Origin: DASUPK01 sp963743575
Lineage (GTDB): Bacteria > Actinomycetota > Thermoleophilia > Solirubrobacterales > 70-9
Assembly (NCBI GenBank): GCA_963743575.1
Contig: CAVUQC010000007.1
Location: 620,001 to 684,000 of the forward strand
Reading direction: 5' to 3'
Length of the DNA: 64,000 bases
Shown here: positions 16,483 through 25,566 of the stretch, in pieces
Position numbering within the stretch: the first letter of the stretch is position 1
Layout of the letters: every line of letters starts with the position of its first letter
The notes under the pieces: generated by a model
What the model was told of the DNA's origin: nothing
Seen by the model: only the letters and a program-made list of their open reading frames with translations
Database searches by the model: none
Position numbers and translations under genes: made by a program

Positions 16483-17597
16483 GAGCGCAGCGTTCCCTCG
16501 GCCGTCCTCGCCCAGGTGAATCCGGCGGCCCGCCCACGCCCCGCCCCGGCGAGCCGCTCGCGTAGCGCATCGTCGGTGAGCAGCCGCTCGATCGCGCCGG
16601 TCATCGCGGGGACGTCGAGCGGATCGAAGTAGAGGGCGGCGTCCCCGCCCACCTCCGGCAGGGAGGTCGCGTCCGAGCAGGCGACCGGAAGGCCGCGGGC
16701 CATTGCCTCCAGCACCGGCAGCCCGAAGCCCTCCGCGAGGGAGGGGAAGGCGAGGCAGGTGGCGGCCTCGTAGAACCCCTCGAGCTCCGCATCGCCGAGC
16801 CAGCCGAGGAAGCGGACGCGGTCCTCCGCCCCCCGCCGGCGCACGTGCGCGGCGAGCTCCCCCTCCCATTCGGTCCCGTAGCCGGGGACGACCAGCACGG
16901 CTGGGCGCTGGAGGGCCGCCACCGCGTCGACGAGTCGCTCGATGTTCTTGTGGGGGCGGTGCGCCGAGACGCTCAGCACGATCGGCGCGTCGCCGAGGGA
17001 GTGCCGCTCGCGCAGCGCGGCCTCGGGGACGGTCTCCGCGGCATCGCTCAGACCCGGGGCCAGATAGGTGACGTCCACCTGGGAGGCGTCCACGCCGAGA
17101 TGGGCGACGACGTCGGACTTGGTCGCCTCCGAGATCGCGATGATCCGCGCCGAGCGGCGCGCGGACAGCGGAACCAGCACCCTCATCCCGAGGGATCGAA
17201 GCCCGGCGTGAGCCTCTGGAAACCGCCTGTAGATCAGGTCGAGGATCGTGGTCACCTGCGGGACGCCGGGGGCCGCGGGGGCGGTCGTGAAGAGGTTGTG
17301 GAGGAGGTCGATTCCCGCACGGCGCGCCGCCACGGGCAGCGCCGTCTGCTCGGCGGCGACGCGGCGCATGCGGCTTGCGGCCCTCACCGGGATCTCCACC
17401 ACCTCGAGCTCGCCGGCCCAGGGCTCCGAGCGGATCCCGGGCGCCCCCTCCCGCGAGGCGAAGACGACGAGCTCATGCCCACCCACTTCGAGCAGGGCCG
17501 GGACCAGCGCTCTGGCGTAGACCTCGGATCCGCCCGTTTGGCCGGGGACGAGGTGCAGCAGGTTGAGGCCTACCTTCAAGAGCCGCAAGGTTCGCAC
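16458..17597 (-). CDS. GT4-type glycosyltransferase
   Basis: A GT-B enzyme of 379 residues. VGLNLLHLVPGQTGGSEVYAR is the N-terminal glycine-rich loop; DLIYRRFPEAH and IIAISEATKSDVVAHLGV lie in the acceptor domain. VLSVSAHRPHKNIERLVDA, VRFLGWLGDAELEGFYEAA and FPSLAEGFGLPVLEAMARG form the donor domain, ending in the E-x7-E motif. The family pattern matches mannosyl- or rhamnosyltransferases of O-antigen assembly. The start is uncertain: a GTG at 17597 and a TTG at 17579 are both possible. It is a single-gene minus-strand unit. Confidence 0.82.
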   Translation of the reverse strand: MRTLRLLKVGLNLLHLVPGQTGGSEVYARALVPALLEVGGHELVVFASREGAPGIRSEPWAGELEVVEIPVRAASRMRRVAAEQTALPVAARRAGIDLLHNLFTTAPAAPGVPQVTTILDLIYRRFPEAHAGLRSLGMRVLVPLSARRSARIIAISEATKSDVVAHLGVDASQVDVTYLAPGLSDAAETVPEAALRERHSLGDAPIVLSVSAHRPHKNIERLVDAVAALQRPAVLVVPGYGTEWEGELAAHVRRRGAEDRVRFLGWLGDAELEGFYEAATCLAFPSLAEGFGLPVLEAMARGLPVACSDATSLPEVGGDAALYFDPLDVPAMTGAIERLLTDDALRERLAGAGRGRAAGFTWARTAEGTLRSYERALAS

Positions 17598-17619
17598 ACG
17601 GATTTGGGGGACCCATCCC

Positions 17620-17625
17620 TAACCT
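17620..17625 (+). promoter_or_regulatory. -10 element, leaderless type, for the 17633 operon
   Basis: TAACCT 7 bases before the ATG of the GT2 gene that heads the six-gene operon running to 22724, which includes the Wzm/Wzt exporter. Confidence 0.45.
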
Positions 17626-17632
17626 GCCGCGG

Positions 17633-18568
17633 ATGAACGCCGCCGAGGGGCCGACGATCAGCGTCGTCGTGCCCGCCTACAACGAGGAGCGCTACATCGC
17701 CGAGGCGCTCGACGCGATCCTCGCCCAGACGGATCTGCCCCTCGAGGTGATCGTGGTGGATGACGGCTCGACCGACGGCACCGCCGAGATCGCGGGCCGC
17801 TACGGCGGCCGGGTCCGCCTGATCGGGCAGGAGAACCGTGGCTGCCCAGGTGCATTCGACACCGGCTTCAGGGAGGCGGCGGGCGACTTCGTCGCCCTCT
17901 GCCCGGCCGACGACGTCTGGGAGCCGCGCAAGCTGGAATGGCAGCGCGAGACCCTCGCGCGGCACCCCGAGGTGGACGTCTCCTTCGGCGCCGCGGAACG
18001 GTTCGGGCTGGCGAGCGGCGCACATCACCGCCCGCGTGGGGACGGCGTCCTCGACACCCCCGCGTTCGCTCGCGAGATGTACCCAGAGAACCTGATCGCG
18101 GACCCGAGCGCGGTGGTGCGGCGCTCGCTCTATCTCGACCTCGGCGGATACGACCCGCTGGTCGGCGAGGACTACGAGTTCTGGATGCGCGCCCTGTCGG
18201 CCGGGGCGACCTTCCACTTCGACCCGCGGCGGACCGTGAGGCTGCGGGAGCACGGCGGCAATCTCTCCTATCGAGCCCTCGAGATCTGGGAGACGAAGCA
18301 CCTGATCCACGAGCGCTACGCGGAGCTCGCGGGCGATCCCGAGCTCGTCCGCCGCACCCTCGCCCACGACCTGCTGATGGTCGGCTACTGCCGCGCGGCC
18401 CTGGGCCGCTCCGGCGACGCGCGCCGCTCGTTTCGCGCCTCGCTCGGGACTCGGTTCAGTCCTCTCTCGCTGGCGGCGGCGATGGCCATGACGGTGCCGG
18501 GGGTCGCAAAGGCGGTCAGCAGCGTGGCGCCCCGGGTCCGCCGGGCCTCGGCGGGGATCGGCGGGTGA
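17633..18568 (+). CDS. GT2 family glycosyltransferase
   Basis: The protein (311 aa) has a standard GT-A domain: ISVVVPAYNEERYIAEALDA, VIVVDDGSTDGTAEIA, ENRGCPGAFDTG and the metal/nucleotide site LCPADDVWEP near residue 87-96. GYDPLVGEDYEFWMRAL supplies the acceptor-side ED motif. A C-terminal helical region with a tetratricopeptide-like ARRSFRASLG stretch follows. It is the first gene of a plus-strand operon of six genes (two transferases, two methyltransferases and an ABC exporter). Confidence 0.8.
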   Translation: MNAAEGPTISVVVPAYNEERYIAEALDAILAQTDLPLEVIVVDDGSTDGTAEIAGRYGGRVRLIGQENRGCPGAFDTGFREAAGDFVALCPADDVWEPRKLEWQRETLARHPEVDVSFGAAERFGLASGAHHRPRGDGVLDTPAFAREMYPENLIADPSAVVRRSLYLDLGGYDPLVGEDYEFWMRALSAGATFHFDPRRTVRLREHGGNLSYRALEIWETKHLIHERYAELAGDPELVRRTLAHDLLMVGYCRAALGRSGDARRSFRASLGTRFSPLSLAAAMAMTVPGVAKAVSSVAPRVRRASAGIGG

Positions 18569-18572
18569 GGCG

Positions 18573-19565
18573 ATGAGGATTCTCTACGTCGCGATGGCCG
18601 ATGACTACGGCGACCCGAGCCGGGGGCCGAGCTTCGAGGAGACCAACTTCCGCAGCGCGCTCGAGGGAATGGGGCACGAGCTGGTTGCGTTCGACTTCAT
18701 GGCCGAGATGCGCACCCATGGCAAGGGGGAGATGAACCGCCGGCTGCTCGCCGCCGCGGAGGGGACCGCGGCGGATCTCACCTTCTTCTTCCTGTTCGAG
18801 GATCAGATCGACCCGGAGACGATCAGGGGTGTGGGCCGTGCCGGCGGTCCCACGATCAACTGGTTCGCCGACGACCACTGGCGCTTCGATCGCTTCACCC
18901 GGCACTTCGCCCCCGCCCTGGACTGGTCCGTGACGACCGATCGCGACTCGCTGCCCAAGTACGAGTCCATCGGCTACGACAGCGTGATCCTCTCCCAGTG
19001 GGCCTGCAACCGCTACGCCTACGACAGGACGGCCGCCGGCCTCGAATACGACGTGACCTTCATCGGCCAGTCCTACGGAGAGCGGCCCACGACTGTGGAG
19101 CGGCTGCGAGCAGAGGGGATCGACGTTCGCTGCTGGGGCTTCGGCTGGCCGGACGGGCGAATCGAGCACGACGAGATGGTGCGCGTATTCGGTGCGAGCC
19201 GAATCAACCTCAACCTCTCGAGCGCGTTCTCTCCGCCGGAGCGGCTGCCGATGCGCCTTCTTCGCCCCCTTCTGGGAAGGAAGGAGGAGCGCAGGAGCCA
19301 GATCAAGGGCCGCACCTTCGAGGTGCCGGGCAGCGGCGGCTTCCTGCTCACCGACCACGTCGCCCACCTCGAGGACTACCTCACCCCGGGCAGGGAGATC
19401 GGCGTGTTCGAATCCCCCGATGACCTGGTGTCCCAGGTCCGCTGGTGGCTCGAGCACGAGGACGAGCGGGCTCAGGCGGCCGAGGCCGGCTACCGCCGCG
19501 TACGGGCCGAGCACACCTACGACCACCGCTTCGCGGAGATCTTCGAGAGGGTCGGGGCCGGATGA
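18573..19565 (+). CDS. CgeB-like glycosyltransferase family protein
   Basis: The protein (330 aa) resembles CgeB/DUF3880-type glycosyltransferases. It starts MRILYVAMADDYGDPSRGPS and has INWFADDHWRFDRF, YDVTFIGQSYGERP, and a C-terminal IKGRTFEVPGSGGFLLTD segment followed by GREIGVFESPDDL. This order is typical of the family, which is named after a spore-coat maturation protein and occurs in polysaccharide clusters. The ATGA overlap with the next methyltransferase indicates coupled translation. Substrates are unknown. Confidence 0.75.
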   Translation: MRILYVAMADDYGDPSRGPSFEETNFRSALEGMGHELVAFDFMAEMRTHGKGEMNRRLLAAAEGTAADLTFFFLFEDQIDPETIRGVGRAGGPTINWFADDHWRFDRFTRHFAPALDWSVTTDRDSLPKYESIGYDSVILSQWACNRYAYDRTAAGLEYDVTFIGQSYGERPTTVERLRAEGIDVRCWGFGWPDGRIEHDEMVRVFGASRINLNLSSAFSPPERLPMRLLRPLLGRKEERRSQIKGRTFEVPGSGGFLLTDHVAHLEDYLTPGREIGVFESPDDLVSQVRWWLEHEDERAQAAEAGYRRVRAEHTYDHRFAEIFERVGAG

Positions 19566-20341
19566 CTGATCCGAACACTCCCGAGCTCTGGGATGACATC
19601 TGGAGGGCCGGGACGAGCGCCGAGGAGCACCGTGCGAACGTCTCCCGGGAGGAGCTCTCCATTCGCTGGCGCCGCATCGAGGAGCGGGTGCGTGCGCGCT
19701 TCGGCGGATTCGAGGATCTGCGCGTGATCGAGATCGGCGCCGGGGCCGGCACCAACGCCGCCGCGATGGCAAAGCGGGGCGCCTCGGTGACGGTGCTCGA
19801 CTACTCGCCGAAGGCCCTGGGCAAGGCGCGGGAGCTCTTCGAGGCGAACGGGCTCGAGGCCGATTTCGTGGAGGCGAACGCGCTGGAGCTTCCGGACGAG
19901 GTTCGCGGCGCCTTCGACGTCGCCATGTCCTTCGGCCTCAACGAGCACTTCACCGGCCCCGAGCGCGACGGGATCTTCAAGGCGCATCTCGACGCAGTGC
20001 GGAACGGCGGGATCGCGATCGTCTCGGTTCCCAACGCCCGGAACGCCCCCTACCGGGCGTCCAAGTGGCTGGCCGAGCGCACCGGGCGCTGGAAGCTCGG
20101 GGTCGAGGAGCCGTTCACCCGCGAGGAGCTTGAGGGGATCTGCGGGCGCCTCGGCGTGACCGATCCGGAGTTCTTCGGCGATTCCTTCGCCTACTCGCTG
20201 CAATTCATCAACCCTGTCCCGTACGCACGGCGTGCGCTCGGCAGGCCGAGCACCAGGGTGAGGCGGCGCCCGGAGCGCGGCACGCCGCTCGACGAGCGCT
20301 GGAGCTACGCGACTGTCGTCGTCCTGCCCCGTCCCTCCTAG
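19562..20341 (+). CDS. SAM-dependent methyltransferase (class I)
   Basis: The 259-residue protein carries motif I VIEIGAGAGTNAAAMA at about residues 55-70, the acidic residue in VTVLDYSPKAL, motif II-like GAFDVAMSFGLNEHF and post-motif VRNGGIAIVSVPNA. The start at 19562 forms an ATGA overlap with the CgeB-like gene. It lies immediately upstream of the wzm/wzt genes, so a chain-capping or sugar-modifying methyl transfer before export is a reasonable hypothesis; Wzm/Wzt systems in other bacteria use terminal methyl groups as length signals. Confidence 0.78.
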   Translation: MTDPNTPELWDDIWRAGTSAEEHRANVSREELSIRWRRIEERVRARFGGFEDLRVIEIGAGAGTNAAAMAKRGASVTVLDYSPKALGKARELFEANGLEADFVEANALELPDEVRGAFDVAMSFGLNEHFTGPERDGIFKAHLDAVRNGGIAIVSVPNARNAPYRASKWLAERTGRWKLGVEEPFTREELEGICGRLGVTDPEFFGDSFAYSLQFINPVPYARRALGRPSTRVRRRPERGTPLDERWSYATVVVLPRPS

Positions 20342-20344
20342 ACT
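20339..20344 (+). promoter_or_regulatory. Possible internal -10 element before wzm
   Basis: TAGACT overlaps the stop codon of the upstream methyltransferase and lies 10 bases before the wzm ATG. It may give extra exporter transcription independent of the operon promoter. Confidence 0.3.
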
Positions 20345-20354
20345 TCCGGTCCAC

Positions 20355-21233
20355 ATGAGCCCAAGCTCCACACAGACTGAGCCGACCACAGCAGCCGATC
20401 TCGGCGGCGCTTCCGTCGGCCTCGTTCACCCGACTCTGAAGGTGACGGTCCCGAAGCGCCGCCGGATCCGCCTGTCCGACCTCTGGAGCAGCCGCCACGT
20501 CGGCTTCATGCTGGGCCTCCGGGACATCAAGGCCAAGTACAAGCAGTCGGCACTGGGTCCGCTCTGGCTCGTGCTGCAGCCGCTCGGCATGCTGGCCGCC
20601 GTCTCGATCGCGTTCTCGAAGGTGACCACGGTCAACACCGGTGGCGTGCCGTACATCACCTTTGCGCTGGTGGGGCTCGCGGTCTGGACCTATGTGCAGA
20701 TGGCGATCACAGTCGCCCCACAGGTCCTTCAGGCCAACTACCAGGTGGTGCGCCGGAGCCCCTGTCCCCGCCTCGCCTTCGTCACCGGCACGTTGGTCTC
20801 GGTGCTGCCGCCGCTGGCCGTGGTGCTGACAGCGAGCATCGTGGCGGCGGGGATCAGCGGCACCCTCTCGGTTCAGGCCCTGGCGATGCCCATTCTCGTC
20901 GCCTGGCTGCTTCTCATGACCTTCGGGTTCACGCTCCTCGTCACCGCACTCGGGGGTCGTTTCCGAGACGCCGTCGCGATGGCGCCACTCGTCGTCCAGG
21001 CCGGCATCTTCCTGACGCCGGTCGGCTATCCCCTCAGTGCGGCAGGCAACTTCGCCAAGGTGTTGGCGTTCAACCCAGCGTCCGGGATCATCGAGAGCTG
21101 GCGCTGGTCGCTGCTCGGGAGCTCGCCGGATATGTTCGCGATCATCGTCGGACTCGTCGAGATGGTGGTCATGCTCGTGATGGGCTGGTACGTCTTCGGC
21201 CGGATGGAGACCCGCTTTGCCGACTACGTCTGA
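20355..21233 (+). CDS. wzm: ABC-2 polysaccharide exporter, permease subunit
   Basis: An integral-membrane protein of 292 residues with about six helices. The cytoplasmic N-terminal region is followed by an interface sequence conserved in Wzm/TagG-type permeases, GLRDIKAKYKQSALGPLWLVLQPL, here broken after residue position about 75 by the first helix (LGMLAAVSIAFSKV). LTPVGYPLSA near the C-terminal third is also typical. It pairs with the ATPase encoded next, whose TTG start lies inside its 3' end. The pair exports undecaprenyl- or lipid-linked polysaccharide across the cytoplasmic membrane. Confidence 0.87.
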   Translation: MSPSSTQTEPTTAADLGGASVGLVHPTLKVTVPKRRRIRLSDLWSSRHVGFMLGLRDIKAKYKQSALGPLWLVLQPLGMLAAVSIAFSKVTTVNTGGVPYITFALVGLAVWTYVQMAITVAPQVLQANYQVVRRSPCPRLAFVTGTLVSVLPPLAVVLTASIVAAGISGTLSVQALAMPILVAWLLLMTFGFTLLVTALGGRFRDAVAMAPLVVQAGIFLTPVGYPLSAAGNFAKVLAFNPASGIIESWRWSLLGSSPDMFAIIVGLVEMVVMLVMGWYVFGRMETRFADYV

Positions 21234-21984
21234 CCTCAACGGCGGCGAGATTCGCGACGACCTCGCCGTCCGGTGCGAGGGAGTGGGCAAGAGCTACGGG
21301 CTGGGCGAGGAGCTGAGCCTCCAGCACACCCTGAGCACGCTCGTCCGTCGCGGCTACGACAGGGATCGCTTCTGGGCACTGACCGACGTGAGCTTCGAGG
21401 TAAAGCGCGGGGACTTCTTCGGCATCGTCGGAGCCAACGGCTCCGGTAAGTCGACGCTCACGCAGCTGGTCTCGGGGATCGCGATGCAGGACGCCGGCAA
21501 GATCGAGGTCTGGGGCCGGCTGATCCCCCTGCTCGAGGTCGGCGCGGGCTTCCATCCCGAGCTCACCGGCCGCGAGAACGTCGAGCTTCTCGGGACGATC
21601 CTCGGGCTGGGCCGAAAAGCGATCCGAGACGAGATGGAGGCGATCACGGACTTCGCCGGGATCCACCGCTATATGGACACGCCCCTGAAGCGCTACTCGA
21701 GCGGCATGGCGGCGAGGCTCTCGTTCGCCACCGCCACCTGCTTCCCGGCCGACACCTACGTCTTCGACGAGGTCCTCGCCGTGGTCGACGACTCCTTCCG
21801 CGAGCAGTGCGCGAAGGCGCTCAAGCGCCTCAACGCCGAAGGCCGGACGATCATCTTCATGAGCCACGACCTCGACCTGGTCCGTTCGGTGTGCTCCACC
21901 GGAATGTGGCTCGATCACGGCAAGATCCGCATGCGCGGCGCAATCGACGAGGTAGCCGAGGCTTACGCCGCGCAGCCCGTCTGA
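21217..21984 (+). CDS. wzt: ABC polysaccharide exporter, ATP-binding subunit
   Basis: The 255-residue ATPase has Walker A GANGSGKST, the Q-loop region, the signature YSSGMAARL and Walker B TYVFDEVLAVVD, with the switch His in IIFMSHDLD. An insert-like SLQHTLSTLVRRGYDRDRFWALTDVSF leads into the core, as in TagH/Wzt/RfbB proteins. It ends soon after the core domain and lacks the C-terminal carbohydrate-binding domain of some Wzt proteins, so export is probably not controlled by direct recognition of a chain terminator. The TTG start overlaps wzm by 17 bases. Confidence 0.87.
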   Translation: MPTTSDLNGGEIRDDLAVRCEGVGKSYGLGEELSLQHTLSTLVRRGYDRDRFWALTDVSFEVKRGDFFGIVGANGSGKSTLTQLVSGIAMQDAGKIEVWGRLIPLLEVGAGFHPELTGRENVELLGTILGLGRKAIRDEMEAITDFAGIHRYMDTPLKRYSSGMAARLSFATATCFPADTYVFDEVLAVVDDSFREQCAKALKRLNAEGRTIIFMSHDLDLVRSVCSTGMWLDHGKIRMRGAIDEVAEAYAAQPV

Positions 21985-22724
21985 TGGAGGAGGGGGCGGG
22001 GCTCGTCACAACCCTTCGGCGGGCGCTTCGCCGGTTCTTCGAGCTCGCGGCGGGCGCCCTGAGCCGCCTCGCTCCGCTGATCCACCGATCGGAGCGAGAG
22101 CGCGCGACCCGAAAGCGCCTCGCCGAGGAGCGCCAGTGGTACGCCGACCGCGGGGACGAGACGCTGCGGCTCGACTATGACCTCGGGCCCGAGGCGCTGG
22201 TGATCGACGCCGGCGGCTACCGCGGGAACTGGTCCGCCGACATCTTCTGCCGGTTCGCCTGCCGGATCGAGGTCTTCGAGCCCGTGACGGCGTTCGCCGA
22301 CGAAATCGAACGCCGCTTCTCGGCGAACCCGAGCGTCACGGTGCATCGCTGCGGATTGGCCGGCCGGGACCGCCGAGAGGCGATCATGCTCGACGAGGGA
22401 GCCTCCTCGACGGTCAAAGAGCCAATCGGCGCCGCCGGGACGCGCGAGGAGATCGAGCTGCGGGACGTGGCCGGCGTGATCGAGGGGCTCGACCGCACCG
22501 ACGTCGACCTGATCAAGGTCAACATCGAGGGCGGGGAGTACGAGCTGCTCGAAAGGCTGCTGGAGACCGGGCTGGTCGAGCGGTTCCGTCACCTGCAGAT
22601 CCAGTTCCACCGGGGGGCGCCCGACGCCGCCTCGCGGATGCGCGAGATCCAGAGCGGGCTGGCCCGGACCCACCGCCAGAGCTGGAGCTATCCCTGGATC
22701 TGGGAGAGCTGGGAGCGGAACTGA
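21984..22724 (+). CDS. FkbM family methyltransferase
   Basis: A 246-residue SAM-dependent O-methyltransferase. After a basic helical N-terminus it has VIDAGGYRGNWSADIF (motif I), IEVFEPVTAFADEIERRF (acidic strand), and the FkbM-typical VDLIKVNIEGGEYELLERLL. The C-terminus ends in a compact WSYPWIWESWERN. FkbM-type enzymes methylate hydroxyls on polyketides and sugars; here a glycan hydroxyl is likely. Its ATG overlaps the wzt stop (TGATG), placing it last in the exporter operon. Confidence 0.8.
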   Translation: MEEGAGLVTTLRRALRRFFELAAGALSRLAPLIHRSERERATRKRLAEERQWYADRGDETLRLDYDLGPEALVIDAGGYRGNWSADIFCRFACRIEVFEPVTAFADEIERRFSANPSVTVHRCGLAGRDRREAIMLDEGASSTVKEPIGAAGTREEIELRDVAGVIEGLDRTDVDLIKVNIEGGEYELLERLLETGLVERFRHLQIQFHRGAPDAASRMREIQSGLARTHRQSWSYPWIWESWERN

Positions 22725-22727
22725 GCC

Positions 22728-24767
22728 TCAGATCGGCAGCCTGCTCCTTATGTCGCCCAGGACCTGGTGCATCTTCCAGGCGCTCAGGTAGCGCCTTCTG
22801 GTGGTGATGTAGCTGCGTCGCATTCGCTGGCGCAGGCGGACGACACCGTCGCTGAAGCCGACCTCCCCCTCGGCGATCGGGGTTCGGTGGACCCACAGGT
22901 GGTCCTTCTCGGCCGAGGGGTGCCAGCGGCTGTAGAAGAGGTCCATGTTGCGACTCACGATGTCGGTCCACCATTTCGCCTTCTCGGAGTCGAAGCTCTT
23001 CATCGAGAGTGAGTCGTTCTCGACGTCCATGAGCATGCAGTAGACCTTTGCGCCGACGCTCGCCGCCCGGAAGCAGATGTCCATGTCGTCGGCGTGGAGC
23101 GGCGCGTACTCCTCGTCCAGGTAGCCGTGCTCCTCGAGGAACGACTTGCGGAAGAAGAGGGGGCCGCGCATGCAGGCGTCGACCCCGAAAACGCGCCCGG
23201 CGAGCACCGGGTCGGTGACGGCATCCTGGCGCCAGTAGACCTCGTTGTCGTCGGCGATGATCTGGCCCGCGCCCTCGAGCCCGCGCGTGTCGCGCGGGTA
23301 GAAGTTCACGCCCGCCAGGCCTCCGAGGATCGCGGCACGCCGGCTCTTCTCCAGGAAGGTCACGGCCTCCAGGATGCAGTCGCGCTGATAGACGAAGTTG
23401 TCGTCCTGGATGATCACGGCGTAGCGGCCCTTCGCCCTCCTCATCCCCAGGTTGTTGGTCCGCACCTCGAAGATGTCCGGCGTGGTCAGGATCTCGACCG
23501 GGTAGTCATCGCGCCCCTCGAAGAATCGCCGGGCGACCGCCTCCGAATCGTCGTTGCAGCCGTCGAGGATCACGCACAGGTCCGCGGCCCCGTATGCGAT
23601 CAGGGCGCGGTCGAGCACCCTGAGCAGGTCGCGGAGGATCGGCGCCTTGTCGTGTACGGGCAGGACGGCGCTCACGTGCGGCCGCGTCGATCCGCTGAGC
23701 AGGTCCTCCAGGGCTCCCTCGAGCCCGTGCTCGAAGCCGGCGTGGAACTCGTCGTAGTACTCGAGGGTCTTTTGCCGAAGGCGCTCGCGCTCGGCATCGT
23801 CGAGCCCGAGCGCCTCCTCCAGCAGCTCGCGGTTCCGAGGCGAGGAGGTGGCGGTCTCGCAGAAGCCGAGCGGCGCGAAGTCGACACCGCAGTCGGCGCT
23901 GATCAGCGGAATGACCCCGCACGACATGGACTCGAGCACCGTTCCGGCCTGTCCCTCCTCCAGGGACGGGAAGAGGTGGTAGTCGCAGTGGTCGAGGAGC
24001 TCGCGGTACTCGTCGCTGGCCGGCCGCAGCCAGCCGTGATCGGTGACGACGGGGCCGAGAGCCGACTTCAGCTGCTCCAGCCTGTCCCGGTAGTGCGGAT
24101 AGGAGGCTGCGCCAACGATGTGCAGATGCGCCCCGAATCGATCGAGTTGGACCTCCTCGGTGAGCGACGCGATGATGTCGAATCCCTTGCGGAGGCCGAT
24201 CTCGGAGGCCGCGTAGAGAAGCTGGGTTCCCGGCGGCGCCGACTCGGCTCGGACAGCCGGGCGCTCTGTCCTTACGTCGGTTCCGTAGTTGACGAGCCTG
24301 ATCTTCTCGGCCGGGACCCCGTTGCGCGTGTAGCTGTTCAGCGTCCTGACGTTGCCGAAGAGCAGAATCGAGTCGGCCGCGGCGATGTCGCCTGCCCGGC
24401 TCTCCGTGTCGTGGAGGTCGAGCGCGTGCATCGCGGTGGACGGCAGCCGCTCCTCCACGATGAAGTCGAGGAGGATCCGGTTGTGCTCGGCCGGGTGCAT
24501 GTTGACGGCGACCAGGATGGACCGGTCCACGCTGCACGATTCGAGAATGGCGCCGAAGTTGCGCTGGATCCCGATGAAGGCATCGAAGTGGCGGCCGTCG
24601 AGATCCGGGGGCTCCGCGGCGTCGATGAAGGTCACCTCGCCTCGCCTCGCGAGCGCGGCGTGGAGGGTCCTGGAGATGATGTTCGCCGACGTCCCCCAGT
24701 TCGCGTGATCCTCCACCGGGCGGGCGGGATCGAAGTGGTCCGAGCTGTAGGAGAGGAGAAACCGGAT
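22728..24767 (-). CDS. Two-domain glycosyltransferase (GT4-like plus GT2-like)
   Basis: A large protein of about 680 residues. The first half is GT-B like: LLYAASEIGLRKGFDIIASL, HLHIVGAASYPHYRDRL, and a donor-site region FPSLEEGQAGTVLESMSCG. The second half is a GT-A domain: VSAVLPVHDKAPILRDLLR, CVILDGCNDDSEAV, VIIQDDNFVYQRDC, then ADDMDICFRAASVG. The only standard starts lie inside the domain (GTG at 24716), but an unbroken frame continues upstream with IRFLLSYSSDHFDPARP, which resembles a genuine first beta strand. An ATC codon at 24767, eight bases after GAGGGGG, is a candidate non-canonical start; I give the extended coordinates. Confidence 0.72.
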   Translation of the reverse strand: MRFLLSYSSDHFDPARPVEDHANWGTSANIISRTLHAALARRGEVTFIDAAEPPDLDGRHFDAFIGIQRNFGAILESCSVDRSILVAVNMHPAEHNRILLDFIVEERLPSTAMHALDLHDTESRAGDIAAADSILLFGNVRTLNSYTRNGVPAEKIRLVNYGTDVRTERPAVRAESAPPGTQLLYAASEIGLRKGFDIIASLTEEVQLDRFGAHLHIVGAASYPHYRDRLEQLKSALGPVVTDHGWLRPASDEYRELLDHCDYHLFPSLEEGQAGTVLESMSCGVIPLISADCGVDFAPLGFCETATSSPRNRELLEEALGLDDAERERLRQKTLEYYDEFHAGFEHGLEGALEDLLSGSTRPHVSAVLPVHDKAPILRDLLRVLDRALIAYGAADLCVILDGCNDDSEAVARRFFEGRDDYPVEILTTPDIFEVRTNNLGMRRAKGRYAVIIQDDNFVYQRDCILEAVTFLEKSRRAAILGGLAGVNFYPRDTRGLEGAGQIIADDNEVYWRQDAVTDPVLAGRVFGVDACMRGPLFFRKSFLEEHGYLDEEYAPLHADDMDICFRAASVGAKVYCMLMDVENDSLSMKSFDSEKAKWWTDIVSRNMDLFYSRWHPSAEKDHLWVHRTPIAEGEVGFSDGVVRLRQRMRRSYITTRRRYLSAWKMHQVLGDIRSRLPI

Positions 24768-24771
24768 GTGA

Positions 24772-25566
24772 CTAACCCCCTCGGCGCCTGGCGCGCGCCG
24801 CGTCCACCGATCCCCTTAACGCCGAGCCGAGCACGGCGCCGTCCAGCGGGTGCCGGGTCCAGAGCCGCCAGCGCAGCAGCGCGACCCGCGCCTCCTGTCT
24901 CGACGCCTGAGCACTGAGCTGCCCGGGAGCGGAGCCGTCCTCGTAGACCGCGAGGCAGTCCGGCAGCACCGCGAGGCGCGCGCCGTCGTGGGCGAGCTTC
25001 AACCAAAGCCCATAGTCCTCGACGCCCCCAACCGAGAGCCCCATGGCCGAGCGCGGAAATCCACCGGCGGCGAGCAGGCTCGAGCGCCGTGCAACGGCTG
25101 TCGAGGTGATGATCGGGTTGTGAGAGAGGAGCTCCCCGAGGTCCGGATCCTTCATCCCATCGAGTCCGAAGTAGGCGCCGCCGGAGGCGCGAATCGCATC
25201 GGAGGCGACGAGGTCGTAGCGGCCGCCGGCCAGCAACTCACCCTGGACGGTGAGCTTCTCGGGCAACCAGCGATCATCGGAGTCGAGGAAGGCGATCCAG
25301 TCTCCCCGGGCGCTCGAGACGCCCAGGTTGCGCGCGGGGGCGGGCGTTCCCTGGTTCTCCTGAAGCCTCAGGTAGCGGATCCGGGGGTCGTCCGCGGACA
25401 TCCGCCTGAACAGGTCCTCCGTGCCGTCCGTCGAGCCGTCATCGCAGACCAGCACCTCGAAGGGGGCGAGGCCCTGCTCGAGCGCCGACGCGACCGCCCG
25501 GGCGCACTGCTCACGCCGCTGATACGTCGGAATGACCACCGAGATCCGGGGTTCGGCGGAGCTCAT
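24772..25566 (-). CDS. GT2 family glycosyltransferase
   Basis: The protein (264 aa) shows a textbook GT2 domain: ISVVIPTYQRREQCARAVAS, VLVCDDGSTDGTEDLF, ENQGTPAPARNLGVSSARG and the nucleotide/metal site FLDSDDRWLPEKL at about 95-107. GGVEDYGLWLKLAHDGARL is the ED motif. It ends in a basic helical tail. The ATG at 25566 overlaps the upstream methyltransferase stop (ATGA), and the next gene starts 5 bases after its stop, so all three belong to one minus-strand operon. Confidence 0.82.
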   Translation of the reverse strand: MSSAEPRISVVIPTYQRREQCARAVASALEQGLAPFEVLVCDDGSTDGTEDLFRRMSADDPRIRYLRLQENQGTPAPARNLGVSSARGDWIAFLDSDDRWLPEKLTVQGELLAGGRYDLVASDAIRASGGAYFGLDGMKDPDLGELLSHNPIITSTAVARRSSLLAAGGFPRSAMGLSVGGVEDYGLWLKLAHDGARLAVLPDCLAVYEDGSAPGQLSAQASRQEARVALLRWRLWTRHPLDGAVLGSALRGSVDAARARRRGG

